From contig BDDC01000321.1 in assembly GCA_001662425.1 (NCBI GenBank), forward strand, positions 1 to 21,198: DNA of 21,198 bases. Reading direction: 5' to 3'. Under the pieces are notes generated by a model. The model did no database searches. It had not been told where the DNA came from and was given only the letters and a program-made list of their open reading frames with translations. Shown piece by piece: positions 1 to 10,065 of this stretch. The position numbers were made by a program, and so were the translations under genes. The stretch comes from Chlamydomonas sphaeroides. Taxonomy: Eukaryota; Chlorophyta; Chlorophyceae; Chlamydomonadales; Chlamydomonadaceae. Each line of letters opens with the position of its first letter. Position 1 is the stretch's first letter.

Positions 1-63
<63 letters not shown>
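1..63. repeat. Homopolymer G tract at the window edge
   Basis: The first 63 bases are all G, followed directly by normal mixed sequence (CCCCTCGCAATCG). It does not resemble a green-algal telomere, whose known unit is TTTTAGGG. A pure G run this long at a sequence end is more typical of a sequencing or assembly artefact than of a genomic element, though a real G-quadruplex-forming run cannot be excluded. It lies just past the point where the neighbouring minus-strand DUF2499 gene should have its C-terminal exon. Confidence 0.9.
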
Positions 64-67
<4 letters not shown>

Positions 68-489
68 TCGCAATCGACGCCAAGCTGACGTGACCTGTCT
101 TGCGGGCCCCGGCGCCAGCCCTGCCCACCCCTGCTGCGTCGTCGCCTGGGCGCCACCGCCTCCTCGCTCGCGCGCCTGCCCTGGGCTCCCAGGCGCGGCA
201 TGCTTCCTCCGTTGTGGCCAGCGGCGCAGGACCGCTGGGCACAGCCCTGGAGCAGCGCCGCCCGGGGGGGCAATTGGTAGCCCCTCCGCCCCTCACACTC
301 TACTCTACGCGCGATACCACCCGACCACACCTGTCCCAATGACGGGCACGCGTCTGGCGGCGGGGTCTTGCGGGCCCTTCGCGCCAGCCCCCCTGACGCA
401 GCCCTGATACCCTTCGCCGCCATGACCATGCCCCCCATGGGCCCCACGGCGGCGTGCCCCTTCCCACCATCGCCTCACGCCCGCCGCAC
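64..489. other. No recognisable exon; expected site of missing 3' end of the DUF2499 gene
   Basis: I searched the minus strand here for a phase-0 exon to follow the CAG|GTGCGG donor at 490/489, expecting the hydrophobic C-terminal end of the DUF2499 family, and found none. Two short stretches near 97-120 and 365-390 share a similar sequence around GTCTTGCGGGCCC and CGCCAGCCC, a small imperfect direct repeat. The region is therefore probably intron, possibly with degraded sequence towards the poly-G edge. Confidence 0.5.
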
Positions 490-1229
490 CTGGACTACCA
501 CCAGGAACTCCAGGTCGGGGGAGTTGTAGAAAAAGTGCCAGGTGCAGGCGGCCATGGCCGAGCCCAGGCTGGGCACCATGCCCCATGCCATGCCCTTCCA
601 CCGCGGGTTGCCGCTGCGGGAGGCATGCAGTTCGCAGGGAAGGGGGTGGATCAGCCGCGAGCCGAGGGAGGGGCGCTGGGGGCTGCGACCGGCCCTTGCG
701 CAATGGGCCCCGAGGGGTGCCGTAGCCCCTGCTACGCCGGGGAGTAGGGCGCCGGACCCAGCGCGCGCAGCGCCGCCGGGCCTGGCACCCGGCAGGCAGC
801 GTTTCGGGTGGGGCGGCGCGGATGGTGCAGGACGCACCTGACTTCCGCGTAGCGCCACATGAGCCCCATGGCGGTGACCCACTCCAGTACGGAGGACACG
901 TGGATTGCCCAGGTGGGCAGCGACAGCGCGTTGGCGGGCTCCATGCGAATGGCCAGCGCCGACGCGGTCGCCGGCTCCAGCAGCCCGCACGCGCCGACAG
1001 CGGCGGCCAGGACTGCTCCAGCAGCCAGCTGGTCGCGGGCGCTTGATGTAGAGGGAGCTGTGGAGGTGCTGCTGGGGGCGGTGGCGGGGCCATCAGCTGC
1101 GCCGTTAGCCACGTCGCGCGAGGCACGGGGCAACCCCGCGCTGCACCGGTGCACTAGGCGGGCAGCATGGCCGCTGCGTCGCGCTGTCGCCGCAAGGGGG
1201 CGCTGCGCAAGCCGTGAAGCAAGATGCAT
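490..1229 (-). CDS. DUF2499 (Ycf49-like) protein, plastid-targeted, 3' partial
   Basis: Exons read 1229-838 and 613-490 (intron 837-614, AG|GTGCGT donor, CCCGCAG acceptor, phase 2), giving 172 residues before an open CAG|GTGCGG donor. Residues 1-80 are rich in Ala, Ser and Arg and look like a chloroplast transit peptide. The conserved core follows: LSLPTWAIHVSSVLEWVTAM, WRYAEVSGNPRWKGMAWGM and ACTWHFFYNSPDLEFLVVVQ. These are the signatures of the DUF2499/Ycf49 family of small membrane proteins of cyanobacteria and plastids, whose function is unknown as far as I know. The core contains two hydrophobic segments. The ATG at 1229 was chosen because it opens a transit-like N-terminus. The final exon(s), normally a short hydrophobic tail, were not found before the poly-G edge. 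The gene is head-to-head with RER1. The family call is confident; the 3' end is unresolved. Confidence 0.85.
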
Positions 1230-1544
1230 GCTTGCAATTCGGGCTCCGTACAGCAGCTGATGGCTTAGGTAGCGTAGCGCTGATGTTGCGTGTGGCGCAA
1301 TATTTTATGATGACGCCGAGCATGCGCAGTGACACTTCGGCCGTGATGCCCCATCGTCGGAGTCGCAGCTCGCAGCCCCTACTTGCAAACCCAAGCATAG
1401 CCCCTCTCACGCCCGCACTCCACACGCGCCAGTAGCCCCGTCACACACCTTTTTCTCTAGCACTGAACGCCAACATCTGCGAAGACACGCTCGCATACCT
1501 TCCTGCTTCGCACAACAACTTGACTTGAAGACACGTGAAGCACA
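1230..1544. promoter_or_regulatory. Shared head-to-head promoter region (DUF2499 / RER1)
   Basis: These 315 bp separate two divergent start codons, so both 5' UTRs and core promoters must fit here. An AT-rich patch at about 1298-1313 (CAATATTTTATGATGA) stands out from the GC-rich background and could be a TATA-like or nucleosome-free element. No transcription start site can be fixed from sequence alone. Confidence 0.5.
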
Positions 1545-2888
1545 ATGGATACGCCTGCAGCGGCAGATAATGCTGTGACGCGGCTTGGTCGCAAGTTCAA
1601 CCAGCGATTGCAATACCTGCTTGACCGTAGCTCACCGCACACCACGTCTCGGTGGATCGCCCTCGTTGTGGCACTGCTGCTTTACATTGCTCGCGTGTGG
1701 TACCTCCGGGGTGAGCTGTGCTGGATCATCATCCTCGCGCCGCGGCGACGCCTGGCCTTCCAGCGCAGCAGCAGTAGCAGCTTGCCGCGTTGACAGATGT
1801 TGTGGACAGCTCTGAGGTGACCAGCTCTTCTGTGCCTTACTTTCCCCGGCTGCCGCCACCCTCACCTGGCGCAGGGTTCTACATCGTGTCGTATGGACTG
1901 GGCATCTTCAACCTCAACCTCTTATTAGGCTTCATCACGCCCCAAGTGGACCCGGAGCTTGAGGGCCCCGAGCTGCCCACCAAGGCGGACGCGGAGTTCC
2001 GGCCGTTCGTGCGGCGGTTGCCGGAGTTCAAGTTCTGGTGGGTTGGCGGGGATGGGAGGCAGCACGAGGCCGCAACCCACTCACAGCCTGGCCACGTGTG
2101 ACGGCATTGCCGGCATGTCGCCGTGCGGTTCATAGCCACGTCATCAAGCACCCCTGGGGGGCCTGTCTGACCCCTCCGCTGCTCTGCCCGCCGCCTTCGC
2201 CGCTGCACCTGCCGCCCTCTGCCTGCAGCGCCGTCACACGCCCCTAATTGCGTATCATGCGCTCGTAGCTATGTAACCGTGTAACTAAGCAATGCCCCAC
2301 AACCTGCGCACCTCCTGTGCCTCGCAGGTATGCGTCCATCCGGTCCATCCTCATAGGCACGGCGATGACCTTCTTCGCCTTCTTCGATGTGCCGGTCTTC
2401 TGGCCCATCCTGCTGCTGTACTGGTTTGTGCTCTTCTTCGTGACCATGAAGCGCCAGATCAAGCACATGATCAAGCACCGCTACGTGCCTTTCTCGCTGG
2501 GGAAAAAGGTGAGCTCGCGCGCTGGGGAGGAAGGTGGAAGCCCCCCGCAGCAGGGCACCCCGCTCCCCACAGGTAATGAGCCCCCGACGCCGCTGGTACG
2601 CCCTTGGAGAGGCGTGCGAGGGAAAGGCAGGCTGCGGCTCTGCGGGCTCTGCAGGCTGCATGTTGGCCATTGACGGGTCAGGACAACGTGCATCAGCATG
2701 AGCCGGGCTGGTGCCAGGCGGGGGTCGGCACTCTTATGGGCCCCAAAGCAACCAAGCGTAGGTCTGATTCCTGCTGTGCACCTGGTCAGCCCTGTGCCTG
2801 ACGCCTAAGTTGGGCTCCCGCCCGCCCTGTCCCGCCTCGTCCGCCGCAGAGGTATGGCAAGGGGCCGGCCGTAAAGGACTCGAAGTAG
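1545..2888 (+). CDS. RER1: RER1, ER retrieval receptor
   Basis: There are four exons: 1545-1710, 1875-2037, 2328-2508 and 2850-2888. All joins are GT-AG and in frame, giving 182 residues, close to the usual RER1 length of about 190-200. RER1 is a multi-span Golgi membrane protein that returns escaped ER membrane proteins to the ER in COPI vesicles. The family landmarks are all present: YLLDRSSPHT before the first membrane segment (SRWIALVVALLLYIARVW), GFYIVSYGLGIFNLNLLLGF, ITPQVDPE, FRPFVRRLPEFKFWYA, FFDVPVFWPILLLYWFVLFF, and KRQIKHMIKHRYVPFSLGKK followed by RYGKGPAVKDSK at the C-terminus. The start at 1545 gives a short hydrophilic N-terminus, as in the family. A TGTAA signal lies about 600 bases downstream, implying a long 3' UTR. 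The gene is complete with no damage. Confidence 0.97.
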
Positions 2889-3510
2889 CGGCGGCCGGCA
2901 AGGCCGCTGCGCCGGAGGGCAAGGACCTCCTGTAGTAGGAGAGTTGCCTGCAGCGGAGCTGGCTGGTCCTGGATGGCTGGAGCGGGTACAGGCGGTTTGG
3001 GGGGCCGGTGCTGGCCGGACTGCCGGCCGCAGGATAGCGAGCGAACAGGGAGGGGCCAAGGGCGTAGGCGTGTGGCGCTTGGCTGGAAAAAGGGCACGGC
3101 GGGACCCGAGGTGCTCTCAGCCTGGAGCGGTGTGCTGCCCTGGCATGCCAACGCAACGCCCAAGCGGCGCGCAGCAGGCTTCCTGTCATAGGGCCGTGCA
3201 AGGGGCCCGGGGTTACTGTGCGGCGGCGCGGTGACGACGGCGAGTGGGGCGTGGTGGTAAGGGTGCGCGAGGGGTGCGGCGGTGGACGGCGCGCTCGCGC
3301 TGAGGTCCTGTTATGCGCCTCAGTGACTCCCAGTCCTGTTGCACAGCGCACTGGAGCAGCAAGCGTCCCAAGCCTCGTCAGCAGCAAGACGCAGGCATGA
3401 GGCCAGCGGCATCTAAGGTGCCGCAACGTGTCAGCACAGCAACCGCCACTGCCGTTTCCTGCCCACCGCATGCTCAGCATTCGGCTTGCCTGTAAGCACC
3501 CTGCGGCCTG
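2889..3510 (+). other. Probable RER1 3' UTR
   Basis: About 600 bases run from the RER1 stop to just past the first convincing TGTAA. Long 3' UTRs are common in volvocine algae. A minus-strand reading frame is open across 3522-2734, but its Arg/Pro/Ala-rich product looks like a GC-rich shadow and not a protein. The UTR end is inferred from the signal only. Confidence 0.5.
3491..3495 (+). terminator. TGTAA polyadenylation signal, likely for RER1
   Basis: TGTAA in the context GCCTGTAAGC matches the standard Chlamydomonadales polyadenylation signal. It would place cleavage at about 3505-3515. Confidence 0.5.
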
Positions 3511-4079
3511 CGCAACGACCATCGAGCCACAGCCCTCTTCAGGGCGTGGCTGACCTCAGGGCTGTAGGTGAACGTAGGCGCGCGGCGACCCGCCGGAGGG
3601 CGGCTGACGTGGGGCTGCGCCATCCTGTATATGTTCATGTTTAGGGTGCGATACATGCTAAACGGCACGGAGTTAAGGCAGCCTGGTCACGACTAGGCCG
3701 ACAGCTGTGTGGGATAGGTACCATGACAGCCCCGCGGTCGCCCGGGCGGGTTCGCCCCTCAGGCTACTCCCACTCAACAATCGAGCTAGCGGCGGCGCTT
3801 GTGAAGGTGTTGCGGCTTCGGGGCGCCAAGTACGCACGGCAGGGTCAACCCACACCCCAGCATGCTCGGCCCTCAGCCAGTGGCGCCGGCCACTTCCCGG
3901 CACCCATGCAGCCATGCTTCGCGCAAAGAGAGCTGATTCTGTGGCGTTCCATTCCGTCATGAGCCTATATACTAACAACCTGCAACGCCACCACTGGTCC
4001 CTGACCACCCGCCAGCAGCGGCAGCCTAATGTGTGCCCCTGCCTCCCACCCGACATGAGCGCAACCTCGTGGGCTTCGC
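3511..4079. other. Intergenic, no gene seen
   Basis: I found no conserved protein signature on either strand. Open frames here have compositions typical of non-coding GC-rich DNA. The right part may hold the former 3' end of the decayed F-box copy, which lies to the right on the minus strand. Confidence 0.5.
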
Positions 4080-5357
4080 GTGGCGTCGCCCACACCACCA
4101 CCTATCCTCGTCCATGTGTTCATGGATAAGTTCAAGTACCATCGCGTGCGCACGAGGCTCACTGGCGCCGGCGATCCGCGCGCCACAGTCCAGCACCTCC
4201 TCGCAGCCCATAGGCAACCCCACTTGCATCCGTCGGCTGACCCTCTTTCGACCGGCGCCTGCGTACTCATGTCCCCTTCACCCAGGTCGCTGCGTTCGGC
4301 GCCCACCAACCCTCCCGGTCAAACATGTTCGTTCGGCCACAGCGCATGGTGGTAAGTATGTGTCAAACTCGAATCCCATTGCCAGTAGCTGTGCGATGCG
4401 GGCGGGCGCCTCGGCGCCCAGGCGCTGCGCGGCGAAGACGCAGGCGGCGCCAGGCTTGGTGACGCACTCGCGATCAGCCTAGACGTCAGCTTTTGCCTGC
4501 TCCTGCCGCAGCCAGGCCACCTTGTCGTCCCAGTCCGCGGTGGGGCTCGCGGCGGCCATGTCCAACGGCGCATCGGGCAAGAACTCGTCGTAAGGGTTGT
4601 ACTTGGACAGGTCATTTGGGCCCAGGGCCAGGGCCGTGTAGAGGCGTTGCACCCCGGGAAGAGTGCAGCCGCAGCAGGCTGCGGAAAAGACGGCGGCCTT
4701 CTTGGTGTGGCGCAGGTGCGGCGCTCCACGCCGTCGCGCCAGGAGCCACAGCGCCAGCTGCTCGTGTCCGGCTTCCGCCGCGCCCTCCGCTGCAGCGAGG
4801 ACCGCATCGTCGTACAACACGGAGCGCGCCTCATGCATGTACTCCTCCAGCCAGGCGCAGACGTGCCGGTGGCCGGCTTTGGCGGCGGCGTTCAGGGCGC
4901 GCTCGTTAGGCTCGCAGCCCTGCGCCACCAGCCAGCGACAGGACCCCAGCTGGCCCGCGCTGGCCGCTGCCTCGAGCGCGCCAGCCTTTTCCAGCACGCA
5001 GCCAGACACCTCTTCAGACAGCTGCAGGTTGGGTAGACACCCGCTGACCGCCGTCAGCTGCACCAACCGGCGCCGCTGCACGAGTGGCAGGCATTGCGCG
5101 GTGCGCCCGGCAGTCCACTTGTGGCGGAAGGCGCGCTCGGGCACGGGCTGTGATAGGTGCACGGTGGCGTGCTCAGGCCCAGAGAAGAGCTGTGCAGCTG
5201 CCTTGCACAGCCCGCGAGCCGTGCATGCGCGCTCATTGGGCGACAGGCAGCCGAGCACGCGCAGCGCGAGCTCGAGCGGTAGCTGCTGCCATGTACCAGA
5301 GAGCTCCTGAGGGATGGAGAAGCATATATGTTGCCGGCGAGACGTTGCCTGTTGCAT
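4080..5357 (-). pseudogene. Decayed F-box/ankyrin-like paralogue (copy 1)
   Basis: The open part, 5357-4479, encodes 292 residues beginning MQQATSRRQH. An F-box-like segment sits at about residues 26-58 (QLPLELALRVLGCL...LCKAAAQLF), then VPERAFRHKW and QRRRLVQLTA, then ankyrin-like helix pairs (ALEAAASAGQLGSCRWLVAQ, NAAAKAGHRHVCAWL, GHEQLALWLLARR). It is very similar to copy 2 (6742-8972). Frame-preserved homology continues past a TAG at 4481-4479: PGAACVFAAQRLGAEAPARI and AQLLAMGFEF align with copy 2's PGAACAFAAKCLG and AQLRDMGFE. Homology then stops at about 4365. Further scraps follow in the right order: a 21-base identity at 4188-4208 (GCEEVLD, copy 2 exon 2) and YLNLSM at about 4120-4150 (copy 2 exon 3). 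Roughly 100 codons are missing between. I read it as a pseudogene. A functional short F-box protein ending at 4479 is the alternative. Confidence 0.8.
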
Positions 5358-6741
5358 GACGCCTGAGCAGCGAACGTGCTATGGAGATTCCAAGCACCGA
5401 CTGATGGTGTAGGATGTGAGGTGGCTGCCGGACAGAGTATCACTGCTTTGAGGGCGTGTGCGAACGAGTGAAACAGCTGGCGCACAGGCTCAGCTTCCTC
5501 GCGAACCGGATGTGAGCAGCCACACGCATAGGAGCACAGGCAATCCGTAAATCTACGTGTAGCGGCAAGGAGAAATCTCTTCTTGCTGCTAAACAACGAC
5601 AATGCAAACGAAGCACTCAAAACCGAGCTTAACCGGGTCGCACCCGAGGCCAGCCCGAGGCCTCGCCCGCCCGCCCGCTGCACCACATCGCAGCGGCCAC
5701 ACTCTTCCCGGGCCCGCTCACACGGTGGAGCAGGATCAACCTCGACCTCATCAGCTGTCACCAGGAAACAGCACGTTGGGATCCGACCCCCTGCGAGGGT
5801 CGAGGCACGTAGCCTCAAATCCCACCCGGCGTGCCTAATTGCTCTTCTTGGCTATCTGAGGGAGAGCTCAGTGAGGTTTCCGCCCTTTTGGAGATTTGAT
5901 GCTTGACTCACTTGCTCACTTGCTGGCATATTTGAGGTGGCCCCTTCCACAGCCCAGCAGCGCGGCAGGCGCTAGCGGCGCAACTGCAAAGAGGGACCAG
6001 CACACCTCACCAGCCCCTGCCGCCGCCTCTGTCTCTTAACAGCACTGATGCCTCTCTAACAACGTTCGGGAATCCGGAATGGACACGGTAGCCCCATCCG
6101 GAATGGGGGAAAGGCCCCCCCCTCACCCAGTCCTTCATCAAGCCTGCCGGCCGACCCCGCCAATTAGAGGTTTGGGCGTTGAAACGCAGGCGCCCTACCA
6201 CCCTCTCACCAGCGCTCGACGTGCCGGCACTCGTCTGGGGCGCGACCCCTGGCCCCTTCACCCGCACATGGCCGGGGCACGCGGCCGCTATGAGGCCGCC
6301 ACTCAACGACGGCGGGTGTGCGAACACCCCCAATCGCACGCCCTCGACGTTGCCATGTTAATGCATTGGAGCAAGCAACTGCTAGGCTCCGTCGCGTCCG
6401 TCGTCTCCGTATCTGTCTATGCCCCCGCGAGGCGCCTGCCGTGCGCAGCCCACCGCCACACGCGTGTACGAACCAATGCGCTGCTGTAAGCCAGGACTTA
6501 AAACACACCAGGGCACCGCTTTGCGTCGCCGCTGTGTGCGTGTGGTGGCCGGTGCAGGCACCATCCACACGTCCAAGAGTCCTTTGGCAACCCGTCATAT
6601 TGGTATGTTAGCCATCCTACACCCGTGCGTACACCTCCTGCAGACGTCCTCCCCGAGTCACTGCAGCCCCCACAGCCACCGTTTGCTCAGCTTGCCCCCT
6701 GAACCGCGCGCTGTTGCCCTTCTGACCGCCCTGCCCCCCCT
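5358..6741. other. Spacer between the two F-box paralogues, no gene seen
   Basis: About 1.4 kb that should hold the 5' flank of copy 1 and the 3' UTR of copy 2, both on the minus strand. No conserved motif or convincing coding stretch was seen. A minus-strand frame is open from 5818 through copy 1's F-box region in the wrong frame and is a shadow. I did not see a clear minus-strand TGTAA below 6742. Confidence 0.5.
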
Positions 6742-8972
6742 CTACTTGCGCTTGCGCTTGCTGCTGGCCTTGCTGCTCCGGCGCCCTGCCGCCCCCTGCG
6801 CCAGCCGGGCCTGCTCCTGCACCCAGGCCTTGGTGCGCTCGTTCCTGCACTCGGACACCAGCCCGGGGGCGGACCAGTCCACGGGGCAGCCCAGCCGCAG
6901 CAGCAGCTGCACCGCAGCCAGCGGCGCGTCGTCCCGCAGGACCCAGGCCATCAGGTCCGGTCCCATGGGGACGCCGTGGTGGTGCAGCGCCCGGATGGTG
7001 GACAGGTCGCCCACCAACACGGCACGATAGTACATCGACAGTATCCAGTACTCGGACGCCGCGCCGCCGCCGACCTCGACCTGAAGCGGGTTGCGAATGG
7101 CCAGTCCGCAGCTCGCTGAGAGTGGCGCGCGTGCGGCAAGCAAGCGGCAAGATAGCCGGAGATACCGCCCCTGCCAGGCCTGACTCACCAGCGGCCGCAC
7201 TCCTCGCGCCACGATCCAGTCCAGCACCTCCTCGCAGCCCGCTTCAGCAGCAACGTGGAAGCCGTCCTGGCCCAGCAGCCGAGAGGTGGCCGTGGCGGCG
7301 GACCGGGTCCTGGGGCCAGCCGCCCCCAGCCCCAGGCGCTGCTCCGCCTGCTCCAGCAGGGGCACGCTGCCGAGGTGCATCAGGAGCCTGAGGAACGAGG
7401 CGCACGGGTCCCAGGGCCATTGGGTCTCACCTCATTACGGGCGGGGCGCTGCTCTCGCATAACACGGCTGGGCCCACACCCTGGCTGCGTACACCGCGCA
7501 ACAGTCAACAGGTCAAGCATTATTCCTGGATTGTCCGCCCCTCTGCGGCCCGCCGCTCCTGCCTCGCCTCCCACCCCAGCCGCTCACGTTAGTATCTGCG
7601 CCTTCATCAAACGGTCCTCCGGCGCCGGCAGGGCCTGCAGCGCCCACGCGGCCGCCTCAATCCGGTCTGCGTAACGCCCGCCGCCCCGGAAGTCAGCCGT
7701 TACGCCAAGCACCACGTCACGCACATCCATGGGTATGCCGTGCGACACCAGCAGCTGCAGCACCGGCAGGTGCGCTACCTCGACAGCAGCAATGACAAGC
7801 TGCACTTGGTGCATCACGTCTAGCTCGCCGCCGTCAGCGTCCATGTGCAGCGCGTACGCCAGCGCATCCGCGTTGCCAGCCTCGACGGCATCGTACGCTA
7901 TGTTGATGGAAACGCACTCGAAGCCCATGTCGCGAAGCTGTGCGATGCGGGGGATCGCGTCACGGCCAAGGCATTTGGCGGCAAAGGCGCAGGCAGCACC
8001 CGGATAGGGTACGACGTGGTCGCTGTCGGAGTCCGAGGTAGAGCCGGAACGGTCGCGAGCGGCTGTGAGCTGCTCCCGCAGCCAGGCCACTTTGTCGGCC
8101 CAGTCGGCGGTGGCGCTGGCGGCGGCCATGTCGAGGGGCGTCTTGGGCTTGAGACCAAAGCCCTTGCAGCCAGCGAGGTCGTTCGGGCCTAGCTGCAAGG
8201 CCGCGTACAGGCGGCGCAGCGCGGGTAGGTCGCAGCCGCTGCAGGCCGCGGAGAAGACGCGCCCCTGGGCCTGCTTGTTGGGCGAGCCGCGGCGCCGCGC
8301 CAGCAGCCACAAAGCCAGCTGCTGGTGCCCGGCCCCTGCTGCGGCGGTTGCAGCAGCGAAGAGCGTGTTGTCGCAAGCCCAATGGTAAGCAACGCCTACA
8401 ACGTGTGCGACAACGTCCTCCAGCAGCCATGCGCAGACGTGCTGGTGGCCGCCCTCCGCAGCCGCCTTGAGGGTACCCGAGTCTGGATTGCAGCCCTGCG
8501 CCACCAGCCAGCGACAGACCTCCAGCTGGCCCGCGCCGGCCGCTGCCTCGAGCGCGCTCCTGCTCTCCAGCGCGCAGCCGAAGGCCTCCTCCGATAACTG
8601 CAGGTTGGGCAGGCACCCGCTGGCCGCGGTAAGCTGCACCAGCCGGCGCCGCTGCAAGAACGGTAGTGACCGGGCGGCGCCCTCCGCGAGCCACTTGCGG
8701 CGGAAGGCGTGCACGGGCACCGCCTGCGACAGCTGCACCGTGGTGTGATTCGCGCCAGAGAAGAGCTCTGCAGCCGCCGTGCAAACCTCGCGAGCGGTGC
8801 AGGCGCGCTCGTTAGGCGCAAAACATGCTAGTAAGCGCAACGCCAATTCGAGCGGCAGCTGCTGCCATACTTCTGAAAGCTCATGTGGTCCAGCAGCGCT
8901 GCCACTTGCCGTGGCGTTACGCGCGCGTCCCCTTCGCATTCCAAAGCGAACTTCAAAGTGGGCAGGAGACAC
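6742..8972 (-). CDS. F-box/ankyrin-like repeat protein (copy 2)
   Basis: Exons are 8972-7588, 7387-7189 and 7080-6742 (introns of 200 and 108 bp, donors GTGAGC and GTGAGT, acceptors CTCAG and TTCAG), giving 640 residues. The F-box-like segment is at about residues 39-71 (QLPLELALRLLACF...VCTAAAELF). Next come VPVHAFRRKW and QRRRLVQLTAASGCLPNLQ, then ankyrin-like repeats from about 138 (ALEAAAGAGQLEVCRWLVAQ, KAAAEGGHQHVCAWL, GHQQLALWLLARRR), with more in exons 2 and 3 (GFHVAAEAGCEEVLDWIVAR, AVLVGDLSTIRALHHHGVPM). The tail ends KASSKRKRK, a likely nuclear localisation signal. This architecture belongs to a large volvocine family. By analogy the F-box would bind SKP1 in an SCF ubiquitin ligase and the repeats would bind substrate; no substrate can be named. 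A later start at Met12 is possible. The second intron is 3n long and stop-free, so it could be retained. Confidence 0.85.
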
Positions 8973-9831
8973 AGCACGATACGTGGCAGGAGAGCTTCTA
9001 CGTGTCTCTCTTACATACGCCTAGATACAAGGCACATGTCGCTATTTCCGCAGACACCAACCCGCGCTCCATCCCGCCCTAAGTTCCCCGGTGCGCACAA
9101 ACTCTGCGAAGACGATGGATGCGATACCGTGAAAGCCCCATAGTCATATTGTTGTTCATCGTAACCAGCGAGACGCAGGATGCATGTTGGTGCAGGCCAG
9201 GAAGATTGGACCGCGCTCCATCGCCCAGTTGAGACTCCCCTGCCATCACCGATACTGTCGTCGCCAGGAGGACGCCTCCTGGTCGTTGCCTTCAGCAGCC
9301 GTCCTCAGGCCCCGTGCAACACCTATGACGCACGGAGCCACCTCATACGGGCCACACTCCTTCAAGTACAACGGCCGGTGCCATTGCTGCGGGTGCACAG
9401 CGGCTCGCTTCCGCCAGCCGGCCCTCCGTCGTCCTTCCCTCCTGGTCCTTCCCAAGCAAGCAGGGTCCCCCGCTACAACGGTTGCCACTACGGCCGCACT
9501 TCACACGACGCGTCCAAAGAGCGACACTGTAACCCCATGCAATCTTAGTCTGGCATCAAAGTCTCCGTCTGAATGCCCTCATACGCCTGGCCGCATTCCA
9601 CCCCGCAACGCTACGCCAGCAGCTCCAGCACGTCGACTAAAATCATGTCTCCACGCCCCGCCCGCCCATCCCCAGCAAGGCCCGTGGCCCGTGCCCCGCG
9701 CCTTCTCCATGCAACCCGAATACGGAGGAGCACGGGCTGGGCCCGCCAGGGGCCTCCTCCACTCGCGATATCCCCATCGACCCCCCAATCACTATCATCC
9801 TGCGCCTTCCATCCTGCTGCCGGCCTGCCGC
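8973..9831. other. Intergenic, 5' flank of F-box copy 2; no gene seen
   Basis: This holds the presumed promoter and 5' UTR of the minus-strand F-box copy 2. A plus-strand frame is open from 9184 to 10047, but its product (Pro-, Arg- and His-rich, no motif, irregular codon use) does not look like a protein. The minus-strand stretch at 9650-9611, ending with MILVDVLELLA and a stop, could be a terminal exon for the coding-like islands to the right, but nothing else supports it. Confidence 0.4.
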
Positions 9832-10065
9832 TCACCCACAGCCAGCCTCAGGCTTGCGCCGCTGCCGCTGCGGTTGTCCCGCCCACGCCTCCTGCGCCTC
9901 CGCACCTGCGCCCTCGTCGTCGACCTCGTCGAGCAGCTCCATGATCTCCATCGCCGCAGGGCTGCCCGCGGCACGATGCCGGGCTGCCGCAGCCCGCGGC
10001 AGGCGCATGGCATTTTGTGGAATAAGATTGAATGGGGATACGCCTGACTCTCCGACGTGGCGCAT
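9832..10065 (-). other. Coding-like island C (acidic then basic segment)
   Basis: On the minus strand a 77-codon frame begins at an ATG (10065) and ends in TGA at 9832. Its second half (AMEIMELLDEVDDEGAGAEA, then QPQRQRRKPEAG) has strong GC3 with GAG/GAC/CTG codons like the true exons in this window. Possible acceptors (GCGGCAG, GCGGGCAG) precede it, and a GTGAGC donor-like sequence overlaps its stop (TGTGG|GTGAGC), so it could be an internal exon. No family is recognised. Confidence 0.25.

Noticed and set aside
305..1126. 273-codon minus-strand open frame across the DUF2499 gene
   Set aside because: It is out of frame with both conserved DUF2499 exons. Its tail (VPVIGTGVVGWYRA) loosely resembles a DUF2499 C-terminus, but no acceptor joins it in phase to exon 2.
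2734..3522. 262-codon minus-strand open frame overlapping the RER1 end
   Set aside because: It runs antisense through RER1 exon 4 and its 3' UTR, is Arg/Pro/Ser-rich and shows no conserved feature.
5054..5818. 254-codon minus-strand open frame
   Set aside because: It overlaps the F-box region of copy 1 in the wrong frame. The upstream part has no coding character.
9184..10047. 287-codon plus-strand open frame
   Set aside because: No recognisable domain, irregular codon use, and it overlaps minus-strand island C, whose codon pattern is better.
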